This document shows positions 1-7,382 of a stretch of 14,013 bases of DNA, in pieces. The notes beneath the pieces were generated by a model, which ran no database searches, was not told where the DNA came from, and saw only the letters and a list, made by a program, of their open reading frames with translations. The translations under genes and the position numbers were made by a program. Each line of letters starts with the position of its first letter. The stretch's first letter is position 1. Source of the stretch: Rhodospirillaceae bacterium (GTDB lineage Bacteria; Pseudomonadota; Alphaproteobacteria; Rickettsiales; UBA3002); NCBI GenBank assembly GCA_947458525.1, contig CANHAG010000004.1, positions 1 to 14,013 on the forward strand. Reading direction: 5' to 3'.

Positions 1-14
1 AAAGGGAGGCCGTC

Positions 15-866
15 ATGAATAAGCTCCCGATCATTTCCGCTGACGAACGCCTCAAGGAACAGAAAGGGATTAAGGGCTGCATCCTTGGCAAGGCCGGTAT
101 TGGTAAAACCAGCCTGCTGTGGACGCTTGACCCTCCCACCACGCTTTTCCTGGACATGGAAGCCGGTGATCTAGCGGTGGAAGGTTGGCAAGGCGATACG
201 CTACGCCCACGCACCTGGCCGGAATGCCGTGACTTCGCCGTGTTCATCGGCGGCGCAAATCCTGCGCTGCGCCCTGAACAGCCCTATAGCCAAGCACACT
301 ACGAAGCGGTGTGTGAACGCTACGGCGATCCGGCGCAGCTGGCGAAATACGAAACCATCTTCATCGACAGTATCACTGTTGCCGGAAGGCTTTGCTTCGG
401 CTGGTGCCGAGGCCAACCGCAGGCAGTTTCTGAAAAGAACGGTAAAGAGGATCTGCGCGGAGCATACGGCCTGCACGGGCAGGAGATGATTTCTTGGTTG
501 ACCCACTTGCAGCACACACGCGGCAAAAATGTGTGGTTCGTCGGTATCCTTGACGAAAAGACGGATGACTTCAACCGGCGCTTCTACACGCCGCAAGTGG
601 AAGGCAGCAAAACCGGCCTCGAACTTCCTGGAATCGTCGATCAAGTCATCACGATGGCGGAAATCCGACCATCAGACGGCGAGCCTTTCCGCGCCTTCGT
701 TTGCCACACCATCAACGCATACGGCTTTCCCGCCAAAGACCGCTCAGGGCGGCTTGAGGTGATGGAGAAGCCGCACCTTGGCGAACTGATGGCCAAAATC
801 CGCGCCCCGCACGCCGAGCGCCAACTTTCCTACGCAACCCCGAACAATGAAGGAGAAATCCAATGA
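15..866 (+). CDS. Phage ATP-binding protein, Sak4/AAA_24-like recombinase
   Basis: A 283-residue P-loop ATPase. A Walker A motif GKAGIGKT lies at residues 25-32 and a Walker B-like segment TIFIDSI has its aspartate at 118; a further acidic strand, TLFLDMEAG, follows the P-loop at about 43-51. This layout, the length and the neighbours fit the phage AAA_24 family, which includes the RecA-like single-strand annealing protein Sak4; Sak4 proteins load onto single-stranded DNA and work with an SSB. The start is supported by GGGAGG at 4-9, five bases before the ATG. The gene heads the visible operon, and its TGA overlaps the ATG of the next gene, a likely SSB, as expected for a Sak4-SSB pair. The P-loop is seen directly; the Sak4 role is inferred from family resemblance and context. 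A generic phage nucleotide-binding protein is the alternative. Confidence 0.82.
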   Translation: MNKLPIISADERLKEQKGIKGCILGKAGIGKTSLLWTLDPPTTLFLDMEAGDLAVEGWQGDTLRPRTWPECRDFAVFIGGANPALRPEQPYSQAHYEAVCERYGDPAQLAKYETIFIDSITVAGRLCFGWCRGQPQAVSEKNGKEDLRGAYGLHGQEMISWLTHLQHTRGKNVWFVGILDEKTDDFNRRFYTPQVEGSKTGLELPGIVDQVITMAEIRPSDGEPFRAFVCHTINAYGFPAKDRSGRLEVMEKPHLGELMAKIRAPHAERQLSYATPNNEGEIQ

Positions 867-1456
867 GCTGGAACAATTTCAACGATGCTGAAGACCAATA
901 CGACGTTATCCCAAACGGCACGCTTGCCAAGGTACGCATGACCATTCGCCCAGGTGGGTTTGATGAACCCAACCAGGGATGGACAGGCGGTTATGCAACC
1001 CGCAACCCTTCCACCGGCGCGTGCTACCTGGATTGTGAGTTTGTGGTGTTGGAAGGCCAGTTCGCTCGCCGCAAGGTGTGGAGCTTGGTCGGCCTGCATA
1101 GCCCCAAAGGTGAAAAATACGCGCAGATGGGGCGTGCCTTTATCAAGAGCGTGCTGAATTCCGCACGCGGCATTAGCCACAAGGACAATACACCCCAAGC
1201 GCAAGCAGCACGGCAAATCAGCGGCTTTCAAGACCTCGATGGGATTGAATTCGTCGCGAAGATTGAAGTGGAGGATGGTGACAGGGGCGAAAAGAACCGC
1301 ATCCAGAAAGCTATCACGCCGGATCACAAAGACTATGCGGCCATCATGGGCAGCACCGGCGGCAATAGCGGCGGAGGCTTCACGCCGCCTGCGACTCCTG
1401 CGCCTGCGCCGTCACGTCCTCAGGGTAACAGCAACCGCCCGTCCTGGGCTCAATAA
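863..1456 (+). CDS. DUF669-like phage single-stranded DNA-binding protein candidate
   Basis: A 197-residue protein. Residues 1-155 carry alternating hydrophobic strands and a segment of the form CEFVVLEGQFARRKVW (about 56-71), typical of the phage DUF669 family, which is thought to be OB-fold-like and SSB-like. Residues 156-197 form a low-complexity tail rich in Gly, Pro, Ala and Ser, ending RPSWAQ, comparable in design to the flexible tail of SSBs although it lacks their acidic tip. The ATG overlaps the stop of the preceding ATPase, and GGAG lies about eight bases upstream, so the two are probably translationally coupled. Position between a Sak4-like ATPase and a helicase supports a role in coating single-stranded DNA during phage replication or recombination. 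The family assignment is by resemblance only; DNA binding is inferred. Confidence 0.72.
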   Translation: MSWNNFNDAEDQYDVIPNGTLAKVRMTIRPGGFDEPNQGWTGGYATRNPSTGACYLDCEFVVLEGQFARRKVWSLVGLHSPKGEKYAQMGRAFIKSVLNSARGISHKDNTPQAQAARQISGFQDLDGIEFVAKIEVEDGDRGEKNRIQKAITPDHKDYAAIMGSTGGNSGGGFTPPATPAPAPSRPQGNSNRPSWAQ

Positions 1457-1468
1457 GCGAGGACGGCC

Positions 1469-3148
1469 ATGCTGCTTAGACCACGACAGGAAACAATGGT
1501 GGGCAACATCGTCGGCGCATTGTCAGAACATGACAATACGCTGGCGGTAGCGCCCACCGGTGCAGGCAAAACGGTGATGCTTTCGGCGGCGCTCGGGCGC
1601 ATGTTCAAGAAAGGCTCGCTGAATAAAGCCTGTGTTCTTCAACACCGCGATGAATTAACAACGCAAAACAGCGCCACATTCCTTCGCATGAACCCGAGCC
1701 TCACGGCCAGCTTCTTCAACGCGGAAGCCAAAAGCTGGCGTGGGGATGTAGGGTTCGCGATGGTGCAGACGCTGACGCGCCCCGAAAATCGTGAAACCAT
1801 GCCGGTGCTGGATGCGCTGATAATCGACGAAGCGCATCACGCCTGTGCGGATTCCTACCTTCGCATCATCGAGCAGGCTCGCAAGAATAACCCGAACTGC
1901 AAATTGCTCGGTGTCACCGCCACGCCAATGCGCGGCGATAAGAAGGGCTTGCGTGCGGTTTTCGATAATGTCTGCGACCAGATCACCGTCGGCGAGCTTA
2001 TCCGCTCCGGCCACTTAGTGAAGCCGCGCACCTTCGTGATGAATGTGGGCGTGCAGGATGAACTGCGCCAGGTGAAGAAAACCGCTTCTGACTATGACAT
2101 GGGCGAAGTGGCAGAAATCATGGACAAACGCCCGATCAACCAGGCGGTAGTCCAGCACTGGAAAGAAAAAGCCGGTGGCCGTCAAACTGTTGTGTTCTGC
2201 TCCACACTGGCGCACGCCGAACACGTGGCGGCAACCTTCAATGCCGAGGGCATTCCCACGGCGTTTATCTCCGGTGACTTGTCGGATACTGCACGCCGCA
2301 CGTTGATTGATGATTATGCCAAGGGCAAATATCAGGTCATCGTCAATGTGGCCGTGCTGACTGAAGGGTGGGATCACCCGCCGACTTCCTGCGTGGTGTT
2401 GCTGCGGCCTAGCTCCTACAAATCGACCATGATTCAGATGATCGGGCGCGGCCTGCGCGTTGTGGATTCTGAAAAATGGCCAGGTGTCACCAAAACCGAT
2501 TGCATCATTCTCGATTTCGGCACTTCCACGCTGATTCACGGCAACCTTGAGCAAACGGTTAAGCTGGAAGACGACAAAAAGGACGAGGATAAAGAAAGCG
2601 GCACCGCCACAGCACCGCATAAAACCTGCCCCGATTGCAAAGCGGAAATGCCTGCACGCATTCAGGAATGCAGCTTGTGCGGCTATGAATGGCCGGTGGC
2701 AGAACCGCATGTGATGGAGATTGACGATTTCTCCATGCAGGAAATCCAAATTCTGCAAACCTCGCATTTCCTCTGGTGCGATCCGTTCCACACCGACAAC
2801 ACGCTTGTGGCCGTTGGCTTCAAAGCCTGGGCAACCGTGCTTATCAGCCCAAGAGGATTCTGGCAGGCGGTGGGCGGCGTGACCGGCAGCAAGCAGGTGC
2901 ATTCACTCGCTTCCGGCGATAAGTCGGTGTGCCTTTCTGCGGCGAATGACTGGCTAAACCTGCATGAAACCGAGGACAGCGCCCATAAGACACGCCGCTG
3001 GCTTTATGAGCAAGCCACGCCCAAGCAGCTGCAATACCTGCCGCCGCAATATCAGCACGACTATTCGCTGACCCGATACGAAGCCTCGGCATTGATGACG
3101 CTGAAATTCAACCAGCGTGCCATCAAGCAGGCAGTGGGGGCGCTATGA
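1469..3148 (+). CDS. Phage SF2 DEAD/DEAH-box helicase with zinc ribbon
   Basis: A 559-residue superfamily 2 helicase. Motif I is PTGAGKT (29-35), motif II is DEAH (120-123), motif III is the VTATP segment near 150, and motif VI is QMIGRGLR (323-330), so both RecA-like lobes appear intact. A charged linker follows, then a zinc ribbon CxxC-x10-CxxC (C387, C390, C401, C404), then about 150 residues of no recognised family. ATP-driven unwinding of duplex or branched DNA is expected; the lobe arrangement resembles UvsW-, RecQ- or RapA-like phage helicases, but the exact type cannot be fixed. GAGGA at 1459-1463 precedes the ATG. The stop overlaps the start region of the DUF6511 gene. In this operon it probably serves replication or recombination along with the SSB-like and nuclease genes. 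Confidence 0.92.
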   Translation: MLLRPRQETMVGNIVGALSEHDNTLAVAPTGAGKTVMLSAALGRMFKKGSLNKACVLQHRDELTTQNSATFLRMNPSLTASFFNAEAKSWRGDVGFAMVQTLTRPENRETMPVLDALIIDEAHHACADSYLRIIEQARKNNPNCKLLGVTATPMRGDKKGLRAVFDNVCDQITVGELIRSGHLVKPRTFVMNVGVQDELRQVKKTASDYDMGEVAEIMDKRPINQAVVQHWKEKAGGRQTVVFCSTLAHAEHVAATFNAEGIPTAFISGDLSDTARRTLIDDYAKGKYQVIVNVAVLTEGWDHPPTSCVVLLRPSSYKSTMIQMIGRGLRVVDSEKWPGVTKTDCIILDFGTSTLIHGNLEQTVKLEDDKKDEDKESGTATAPHKTCPDCKAEMPARIQECSLCGYEWPVAEPHVMEIDDFSMQEIQILQTSHFLWCDPFHTDNTLVAVGFKAWATVLISPRGFWQAVGGVTGSKQVHSLASGDKSVCLSAANDWLNLHETEDSAHKTRRWLYEQATPKQLQYLPPQYQHDYSLTRYEASALMTLKFNQRAIKQAVGAL

Positions 3149-3149
3149 C

Positions 3150-3578
3150 ATGTCAGTTCGCCCAACCTTTCTGCTTTGCCCGATCTGTAAACGCTTCCCT
3201 CGTGGCTGGGCGTATGCCGATCCGAGCGCATGGCTATGGACACGCACCGGCCAGCAAAGCCTGCGGTATTTCTGCTCACGCCAGCATCAAGACTTCTTTG
3301 CTGCCGTTAAACGCAAGCACGGGAGGGACACGATGATTGACCCGACCCCGCATGAAATCGCTGCCATGCGTGCCGCTATTCAGCCTATGGCCGAATATAT
3401 CGGCGCGGATGTTGGCTACAATAAGCCGATCCAGGACTACAGCCGTGAAGAAATCCTGACGCTGATAGAGGTGATTGTCACCGCGTATCAGGATTCTTTG
3501 CAAAAGGCCGCGCACCAGCAATGGCCTGACATCGAGATTCCCTTTGACCCTTCCAAAACGCTGGGAGGTGGCAAATGA
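3150..3578 (+). CDS. DUF6511 domain protein, putative zinc-binding phage protein
   Basis: A 142-residue protein. The N-terminus holds a short zinc-finger-like pattern, CPIC (C10, C13) followed by FCSRQH (C42, H46). After this come MIDPT, conserved-looking helices and a segment LTLIEVIVTAYQDSLQKAA near 109-127. This combination matches phage proteins classed as DUF6511, where the fourth ligand is more often Cys (FCSRRCQ); here it is His, which can still bind zinc. I chose ATG 3150 because GGGGG at 3136-3140 sits nine bases before it; an in-frame GTG at 3117 lies inside the helicase gene and lacks a suitable site. The stop overlaps the ATG of the nuclease gene. Function is unknown; the family travels in alphaproteobacterial phage replication modules. 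Confidence 0.78.
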   Translation: MSVRPTFLLCPICKRFPRGWAYADPSAWLWTRTGQQSLRYFCSRQHQDFFAAVKRKHGRDTMIDPTPHEIAAMRAAIQPMAEYIGADVGYNKPIQDYSREEILTLIEVIVTAYQDSLQKAAHQQWPDIEIPFDPSKTLGGGK

Positions 3579-4330
3579 CACTCGACTTCACCAACAGCTT
3601 CGCCGAGCAACTGAATGTCTTGATTGATAAGGCACTGGAATCGGAACGCCAGAGCGATAAGCCGCGCACGTATCTCGGCGGTTCGCGCCTGGGCGTGACC
3701 TGCCAGCGTGCGCTGCAATTTGAATATCTTAACCAGCCGAAGGATGAAGGGCAGGAATTTTCCGGTCAGCTGCTTCGTATCTTCGCCGCCGGTCATGTGT
3801 TCGAGGATCTGGCGATTACCTGGCTGAAAAAGGCAGGCGTGGAACTTCATACCCGCAAGCCCGACGGTTATCCGTTTGGCTTTTACGTGGCAGGCGGTCG
3901 CATACGTGGCCACGTAGACGGCATCATCACGAGCGCACAGGCAGAGCTTGGGCTGTCATTCCCGATGATCTGGGAATGTAAATCGCTCAATAGCAAATCC
4001 TGGAACGAAACCGCGAGCAAAGGACTGGCGAAAACCAAGCCCATCTATGCCGCGCAGGTTGCCACCTATCAGGCGTATATGGAAGGCAGCATTGAAGGCA
4101 TTTGCCGCAATCCCGCGCTATTCACCGCCATCAATAAGGACACGGCGGAGCTTTACCACGAGCTTATCCCATTTAACGGCCAACTGGCGCAGGATATGAG
4201 CGACAAGGCCGTGCGCGTCATTACCGCGTGCGAATCTGGAGAATGGCTGCCGCGCATCTCGCGTGATCGCAATCACTATGAGTGCAAACTCTGCCCGTGG
4301 CAGGAACGCTGCTGGGGAGGTGCTGCATGA
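3575..4330 (+). CDS. Cas4/RecB-like PD-(D/E)XK nuclease with predicted Fe-S cluster
   Basis: A 251-residue nuclease. The active site is visible as GHVDG (D115) and WECKS (E134, K136), the D...ExK core of PD-(D/E)XK enzymes. An isolated cysteine near the N-terminus (C43, in GVTCQRAL) and a C-terminal trio (C237, C240, C246 in CKLCPWQERC) match the split four-cysteine pattern that binds a 4Fe-4S cluster in Cas4 and AddB nucleases. Expected activity is metal-dependent exonucleolytic resection of DNA ends, giving single strands for the Sak4-like ATPase and SSB encoded upstream. There is no cas1, cas2 or CRISPR array, so this is a phage recombination nuclease and not part of a CRISPR system. GGGAGG at 3563-3568 precedes the ATG, and ATGA overlaps occur at both ends of the gene. 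The fold call is confident; the substrate is inferred. Confidence 0.86.
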   Translation: MTLDFTNSFAEQLNVLIDKALESERQSDKPRTYLGGSRLGVTCQRALQFEYLNQPKDEGQEFSGQLLRIFAAGHVFEDLAITWLKKAGVELHTRKPDGYPFGFYVAGGRIRGHVDGIITSAQAELGLSFPMIWECKSLNSKSWNETASKGLAKTKPIYAAQVATYQAYMEGSIEGICRNPALFTAINKDTAELYHELIPFNGQLAQDMSDKAVRVITACESGEWLPRISRDRNHYECKLCPWQERCWGGAA

Positions 4331-6534
4331 TTGCGCCTTCACTGGAAACCATAGAGCAATTCCTGGAGAGCCTGTTCAGCTATACCGACGGCTGGATTGC
4401 GCTGAGAAGTTTTCCCGAAGCCGGAAAACAAGGCAAACCCGCGTTGCGCTGGATCGCAAACGATGACCAGGCCGCAAGCCACGTCTATCAATTTGCATGT
4501 GAGGCGCATCAGGCCAACCGCGCTTGCTATCTTATCCCTGGCACGGTTGCGGCGGAGGGAAAGGCTGGAAGCGCGGATGTGATGCAGACCGGCGTGTTGC
4601 TGGTGGACATCGACACCGGCGATAGTGAGGCCAAACTTGGGCATTTGAGCGCCCATCTCGGCAAGCCGTCGCTGATAATATGTTCGGGTGGCATCACCGA
4701 AACCGGCGCACGCAAGCTGCATGTGTACTGGCGGCTTTCAGAAGCGGCGGAAGGCGATGATGTGGTCACGGCCTGCCGACTGCGCGAGCAAATCGCCCTG
4801 AAAGTCGGCGGCGATACCTCATTCAAATCAGCGCATCAGCCCATCCGTATCGCAGGCAGCGTCTATCACAAAACCGCTGAAGCGCGGCTTGTCACCATCG
4901 AGGAGCGCAACGGCTATGAATATCACCTGGGCGATTTGGCCGAGGCGATTGCCCACATGCCGCCTATGGAAGGCACGGACTACAAGCAGCCCAACCTGAA
5001 TTGGAACGATTTCAATGATGTGAAGCCTGCCACCGAAGAACTCATGACCATGAAAGTGCATGAAGGTGGCAAGGACGGCATCACGCGCTTTGAAGCGATC
5101 AGCACGGTGATGGGCTATGTCATCCGGCGCTATCACGAAGGGCTGATTGACCAGCAGGAAGCCTGGGATGAAGTCTGGGGCTACAACCTGACCTGCCTGC
5201 GCCCCGCATGGCCGGAAGATCGCGTGCGCGGCGAGATGAAGCGGCTATGGGAAAAGCATTGCCGTAAATACGGCGCACCCACGGCATACGTGCCACCGGA
5301 AGAACGTCAGAAGGACGCACCAGAAATCATCAGTTATCGGCTGGCTGATCTGCTGGATAATCCGCCAGCAATACCTTCGGACATTATCGCTCCGCGCATT
5401 CTCACGCCCAACAGCGTGATGCTGTTCGCCGGTGCGCCGAAGGTAGGCAAAAGCGATTTCCTGCTTTCCATGTTCCTGCACATGGCCGCAGGGGAGCAAT
5501 TCCTTCACATGCAGCCCCGCGAGCCACTCCGCATCTTCTATCTGCAAATGGAGATTCACGGCTACTATGTGAGCGAACGTATCCAGAGCCTTGCTATCGG
5601 CAACGACATCAAGCAACGCGCCGCTGAGAATATGTTCATCACGCCACGCCTGCGAATGCTCCTGGATAAAGACGGTGTGGTGCGGTGCGCGGAACATATC
5701 CGCACCCGTTTTGGCAAGCGCCTGCCTGATGTGATTTGCATTGACCCGATCCGCAACGTATTCGACGGCGGCAAGCCCGACGCTTCGGAGAATGACAACA
5801 GTGCGATGATGTTCTTCCTGCATGAACGGGTGGAACGGTTGCGCGACCTGGTTAATCCAGAAGCTGGCATCATCATCGTTCACCATACCCGCAAGCAGGG
5901 TAAAAAGCAGTTTGAGGAAGACCCGCTTCAAGCCATTTCGGGCGCGAGCGCGTTGCGCGGCTTTTATGACTCCGGCCTTATTCTATTTCGGCCTGACGAA
6001 GTAAGCCCCGAGCGGCAGCTATTCACGGAACTGCGTAACGGTCCCGAAATTCCGCCCTGCATCATTGAAAAAGTGGATGGGCGCTGGATTGCCAAAAACA
6101 TCATCAGCGAGCGCCTGGTCGCTAAGGAATTGGGGCGCAAGCTCGATGCAGAGCGCAGGCGCAAATACAACGTCATCCTTCAGCTTCTGTTCTCTGAAGC
6201 CAGAGAAGGACGCATGTACACCATGAACCAGTTTGCTGAGGCGTATGAAGGCAAGCATCACCTTGGCAGCAAGGACTCGCTTTATGAGCGGCTCGGTGTG
6301 CTGGCAACACAAGGCTACATTCGTTTCACGCAGAATTACAAGGCGCTGGGGTTAAAGAAAACCCGCTCCAAGCTCGGCCTGCTGTGCATCGAAGACATGG
6401 AGTTCAAAACGGAGGATGGCGAAATCATCTCCGTGCTTCCAACCCATTACAAATTTCCAGGAACAGGCGCGTGTCTTGAGGTGCAAGACCCGAACCACTG
6501 GACTTACCCAGAGGAGGATAATCATGAAAAATAA
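4327..6534 (+). CDS. Phage primase-helicase fusion (RepB-type primase + RepA-like helicase)
   Basis: A 735-residue two-part replication enzyme. The N-terminal part (about 1-220) has VLLVDIDTGD with paired acidic residues D94 and D96, then HVYWRLSE, and a PIRIAGSVYHK segment near 183-193, the signature of RepB/archaeo-eukaryotic-type phage primases. The C-terminal part (about 345-600) is a RecA-fold ATPase of the RepA/AAA_25 type: Walker A GAPKVGKS (369-376), Walker B DVICID (468-473) and a VHHTRK motif (H519, H520). Such proteins make primers and unwind DNA at the fork. I chose ATG 4327 because GGGGAGG at 4314-4320 precedes it and it overlaps the nuclease stop; the earlier in-frame ATG at 4282 lies in the nuclease gene without a site. 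The final ~130 residues are a helical, possibly winged-helix extension of unknown role. A likely origin region follows directly. Confidence 0.9.
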   Translation: MIAPSLETIEQFLESLFSYTDGWIALRSFPEAGKQGKPALRWIANDDQAASHVYQFACEAHQANRACYLIPGTVAAEGKAGSADVMQTGVLLVDIDTGDSEAKLGHLSAHLGKPSLIICSGGITETGARKLHVYWRLSEAAEGDDVVTACRLREQIALKVGGDTSFKSAHQPIRIAGSVYHKTAEARLVTIEERNGYEYHLGDLAEAIAHMPPMEGTDYKQPNLNWNDFNDVKPATEELMTMKVHEGGKDGITRFEAISTVMGYVIRRYHEGLIDQQEAWDEVWGYNLTCLRPAWPEDRVRGEMKRLWEKHCRKYGAPTAYVPPEERQKDAPEIISYRLADLLDNPPAIPSDIIAPRILTPNSVMLFAGAPKVGKSDFLLSMFLHMAAGEQFLHMQPREPLRIFYLQMEIHGYYVSERIQSLAIGNDIKQRAAENMFITPRLRMLLDKDGVVRCAEHIRTRFGKRLPDVICIDPIRNVFDGGKPDASENDNSAMMFFLHERVERLRDLVNPEAGIIIVHHTRKQGKKQFEEDPLQAISGASALRGFYDSGLILFRPDEVSPERQLFTELRNGPEIPPCIIEKVDGRWIAKNIISERLVAKELGRKLDAERRRKYNVILQLLFSEAREGRMYTMNQFAEAYEGKHHLGSKDSLYERLGVLATQGYIRFTQNYKALGLKKTRSKLGLLCIEDMEFKTEDGEIISVLPTHYKFPGTGACLEVQDPNHWTYPEEDNHEK

Positions 6535-6880
6535 CCCTAGAAAACCCCAAGTTTCGGTGAAACCCGAACTTCATTTTCCGAACTTACGAACTTGCCTTTT
6601 AAGTTTGGGAGCGTCCCGAACATGCCCCGCAAGCGCCTTGATATTTCTTGATTTCCAGTTTGGGAAAATGGCTCGCGTGGCAATGATGAAAAATCAAGTT
6701 TCGGGCAAGTTTGGACGTTGTGTTTCCAAGACATTTCACTGGTTAGCAAGTTACGGTGCGCCACTACTACCCCCTAAAGGGGGTGTTCGCCGCCACCTGC
6801 GGCGGACACTTCCCCTCGGGGGCAGGTGTTTGCGCCTCACGCTTTCCGGCACCAACCAACAAAGCGGAGGACTACATGGC
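6524..6880 (+). CDS. Doubtful 119-residue ORF over the repeat array
   Basis: This frame starts with an excellent ribosome site (GAGGAGG at 6511-6517) overlapping the end of the primase-helicase gene, which is why it is listed. Against it, it runs through the whole repeat array and hairpin cluster, uses rare-type codons (AGA, TTA, CGA) unlike its neighbours, is highly basic with few acidic residues, and shows no recognisable domain. It may yield a short or no stable product, and translation here could simply be a by-product of the strong site. I consider the DNA structure, not the peptide, to be the functional element. Confidence 0.25.
6548..6756. repeat. Iteron-like array, consensus CAAGTTYGGG, ~10 copies
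   Basis: A 9-11 bp motif recurs in both orientations. Plus-strand copies are at 6548-6557, 6601-6610, 6656-6665, 6695-6705, 6706-6716 and a weaker one at 6747-6756. Minus-strand copies (read as CCCGAACTTG and variants) are at 6563-6571, 6576-6585, 6586-6594 and 6614-6624. Copies 6695-6705 and 6706-6716 are back-to-back 11-mers, CAAGTTTCGGG then CAAGTTTGGAC; 6548-6571 forms an inverted pair. An AT-rich stretch lies at about 6638-6655. Such clustered motifs are usually binding sites for a replication initiator or repressor. The repeats are seen directly; the role is inferred from their place just after a primase-helicase gene. Confidence 0.7.
6769..6829. repeat. Three tandem GC-rich hairpins
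   Basis: Three palindromes are packed head to tail. The first is ACCCCC-TAAA-GGGGGT at 6769-6784. The second is an 11-bp stem (6783-6793 with 6799-6809, one G-T pair, loop CACCT). The third has core CCCC-TCG-GGGG at 6812-6822, extended by CAC/GTG outside. They overlap slightly, so alternative folds compete. No T-run follows, so a standard intrinsic terminator is unlikely. They could be single-strand initiation sites for the primase, an mRNA processing or attenuation structure, or a REP-like dispersed repeat. Confidence 0.6.
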
Positions 6881-7268
6881 TAAAAGCACACGAAAAGATT
6901 GGACTGTTACCGAAGTGGCGGATCGCTTTGAAGAAGCAGTGCGGACGTTGCGCCGCCTGCCAAAGCAGCAAGGCCAAGGTTTTTTCAATGTATGGCCTCC
7001 AATCGTTCGCACCGTATGGGAGCAAATGGCGATGGAGAAAATGCCGCTGCGTCTCGGACCACCTTTGCCTGATGCCATCAGCCGCATGGAAGAAACATTC
7101 ACTTGGATTTTCCTGCTCGAACACGAAGAGGAACGGCGGATCATTTGGTTACGGGCGGAGAGCGTTCGCTGGAAGCAAATCTGCTGGCGCATGGGAATCG
7201 GCAAAACTAAAGCCAGGGAATTGTGGACGCTGGCCTTGCTCAAGATCACTTACCAACTCAACGGATAG
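6876..7268 (+). CDS. DUF6362 family protein, helix-turn-helix
   Basis: A 130-residue protein. The central PDAISRMEETFTWIFLL block and the C-terminal WLRAESVRWKQICWRMGIG segment, followed by a second helix, match the phage DUF6362 family; the last ~45 residues look like a helix-turn-helix of the sigma-factor region 4 type (about 90-125). It therefore probably binds DNA, but its target and role are not known. AGCGGAGG at 6863-6870 precedes the ATG by five bases; an in-frame upstream extension from 6756 would translate the hairpin cluster and is rejected. The gene lies directly after the repeat array, which makes the array a natural candidate target. Its stop codon TAG forms part of the ribosome site of the next small gene. 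Confidence 0.75.
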   Translation: MAKSTRKDWTVTEVADRFEEAVRTLRRLPKQQGQGFFNVWPPIVRTVWEQMAMEKMPLRLGPPLPDAISRMEETFTWIFLLEHEEERRIIWLRAESVRWKQICWRMGIGKTKARELWTLALLKITYQLNG

Positions 7269-7280
7269 GAGCGGCCAAAA

Positions 7281-7382
7281 ATGACCGGACATTTTTACAG
7301 CGGACATAACGGACAAATTCTGGCATACTTCCCAATATGCTCGCGAGAGGTGCGCCCGAATGATGTGGAGGCGCACGCATGA
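7281..7382 (+). CDS. Small 33-residue protein, unknown function
   Basis: This short frame begins MTGHFYSGHNGQ and ends NDVEAHA. It is supported by TAGGAG at 7266-7271, nine bases before the ATG and overlapping the DUF6362 stop, and by an ATGA overlap with the next gene at 7379. The same coupled layout is used throughout this element. The GGACA repeats visible in the DNA here (7287-7291, 7302-7306, 7311-7315) fall in frame as Gly-His or Gly-Gln codons, so they are better explained as coding than as an operator. No family is recognised; a conserved phage micro-protein is possible. Confidence 0.6.
   Translation: MTGHFYSGHNGQILAYFPICSREVRPNDVEAHA

Noticed and set aside
2015..2902. Long open frame on the minus strand (295 codons)
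   Set aside because: Antisense shadow of the helicase gene, His/Ala-rich composition, no domain.
3117..3149. GTG start for a longer DUF6511 protein
   Set aside because: It sits inside the helicase gene without a ribosome site; ATG 3150 has GGGGG nine bases upstream and matches the family start.
4282..4326. Earlier ATG for the primase-helicase
   Set aside because: It overlaps the Fe-S cysteine codons of the nuclease and lacks a ribosome site; ATG 4327 has both a site and an ATGA overlap.
3575..4330. Possible CRISPR-associated Cas4
   Set aside because: No Cas1/Cas2, no array in the window, and the gene is embedded in a phage replication operon.
5245..5931. Minus-strand frame of 228 codons
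   Set aside because: Antisense to the conserved helicase part of the primase-helicase; no recognisable protein.
6756..6875. Upstream in-frame extension of the DUF6362 gene
   Set aside because: It would translate the hairpin cluster, and a clear ribosome site serves the ATG at 6876.
7277..7296. Perfect inverted repeat AAAAATG...CATTTTT with nearby GGACA repeats, resembling an operator, terminator or IS end
   Set aside because: It lies at the start of the 33-residue gene, and the repeats fall in frame as Gly-His/Gln codons; no T-run follows a GC stem.
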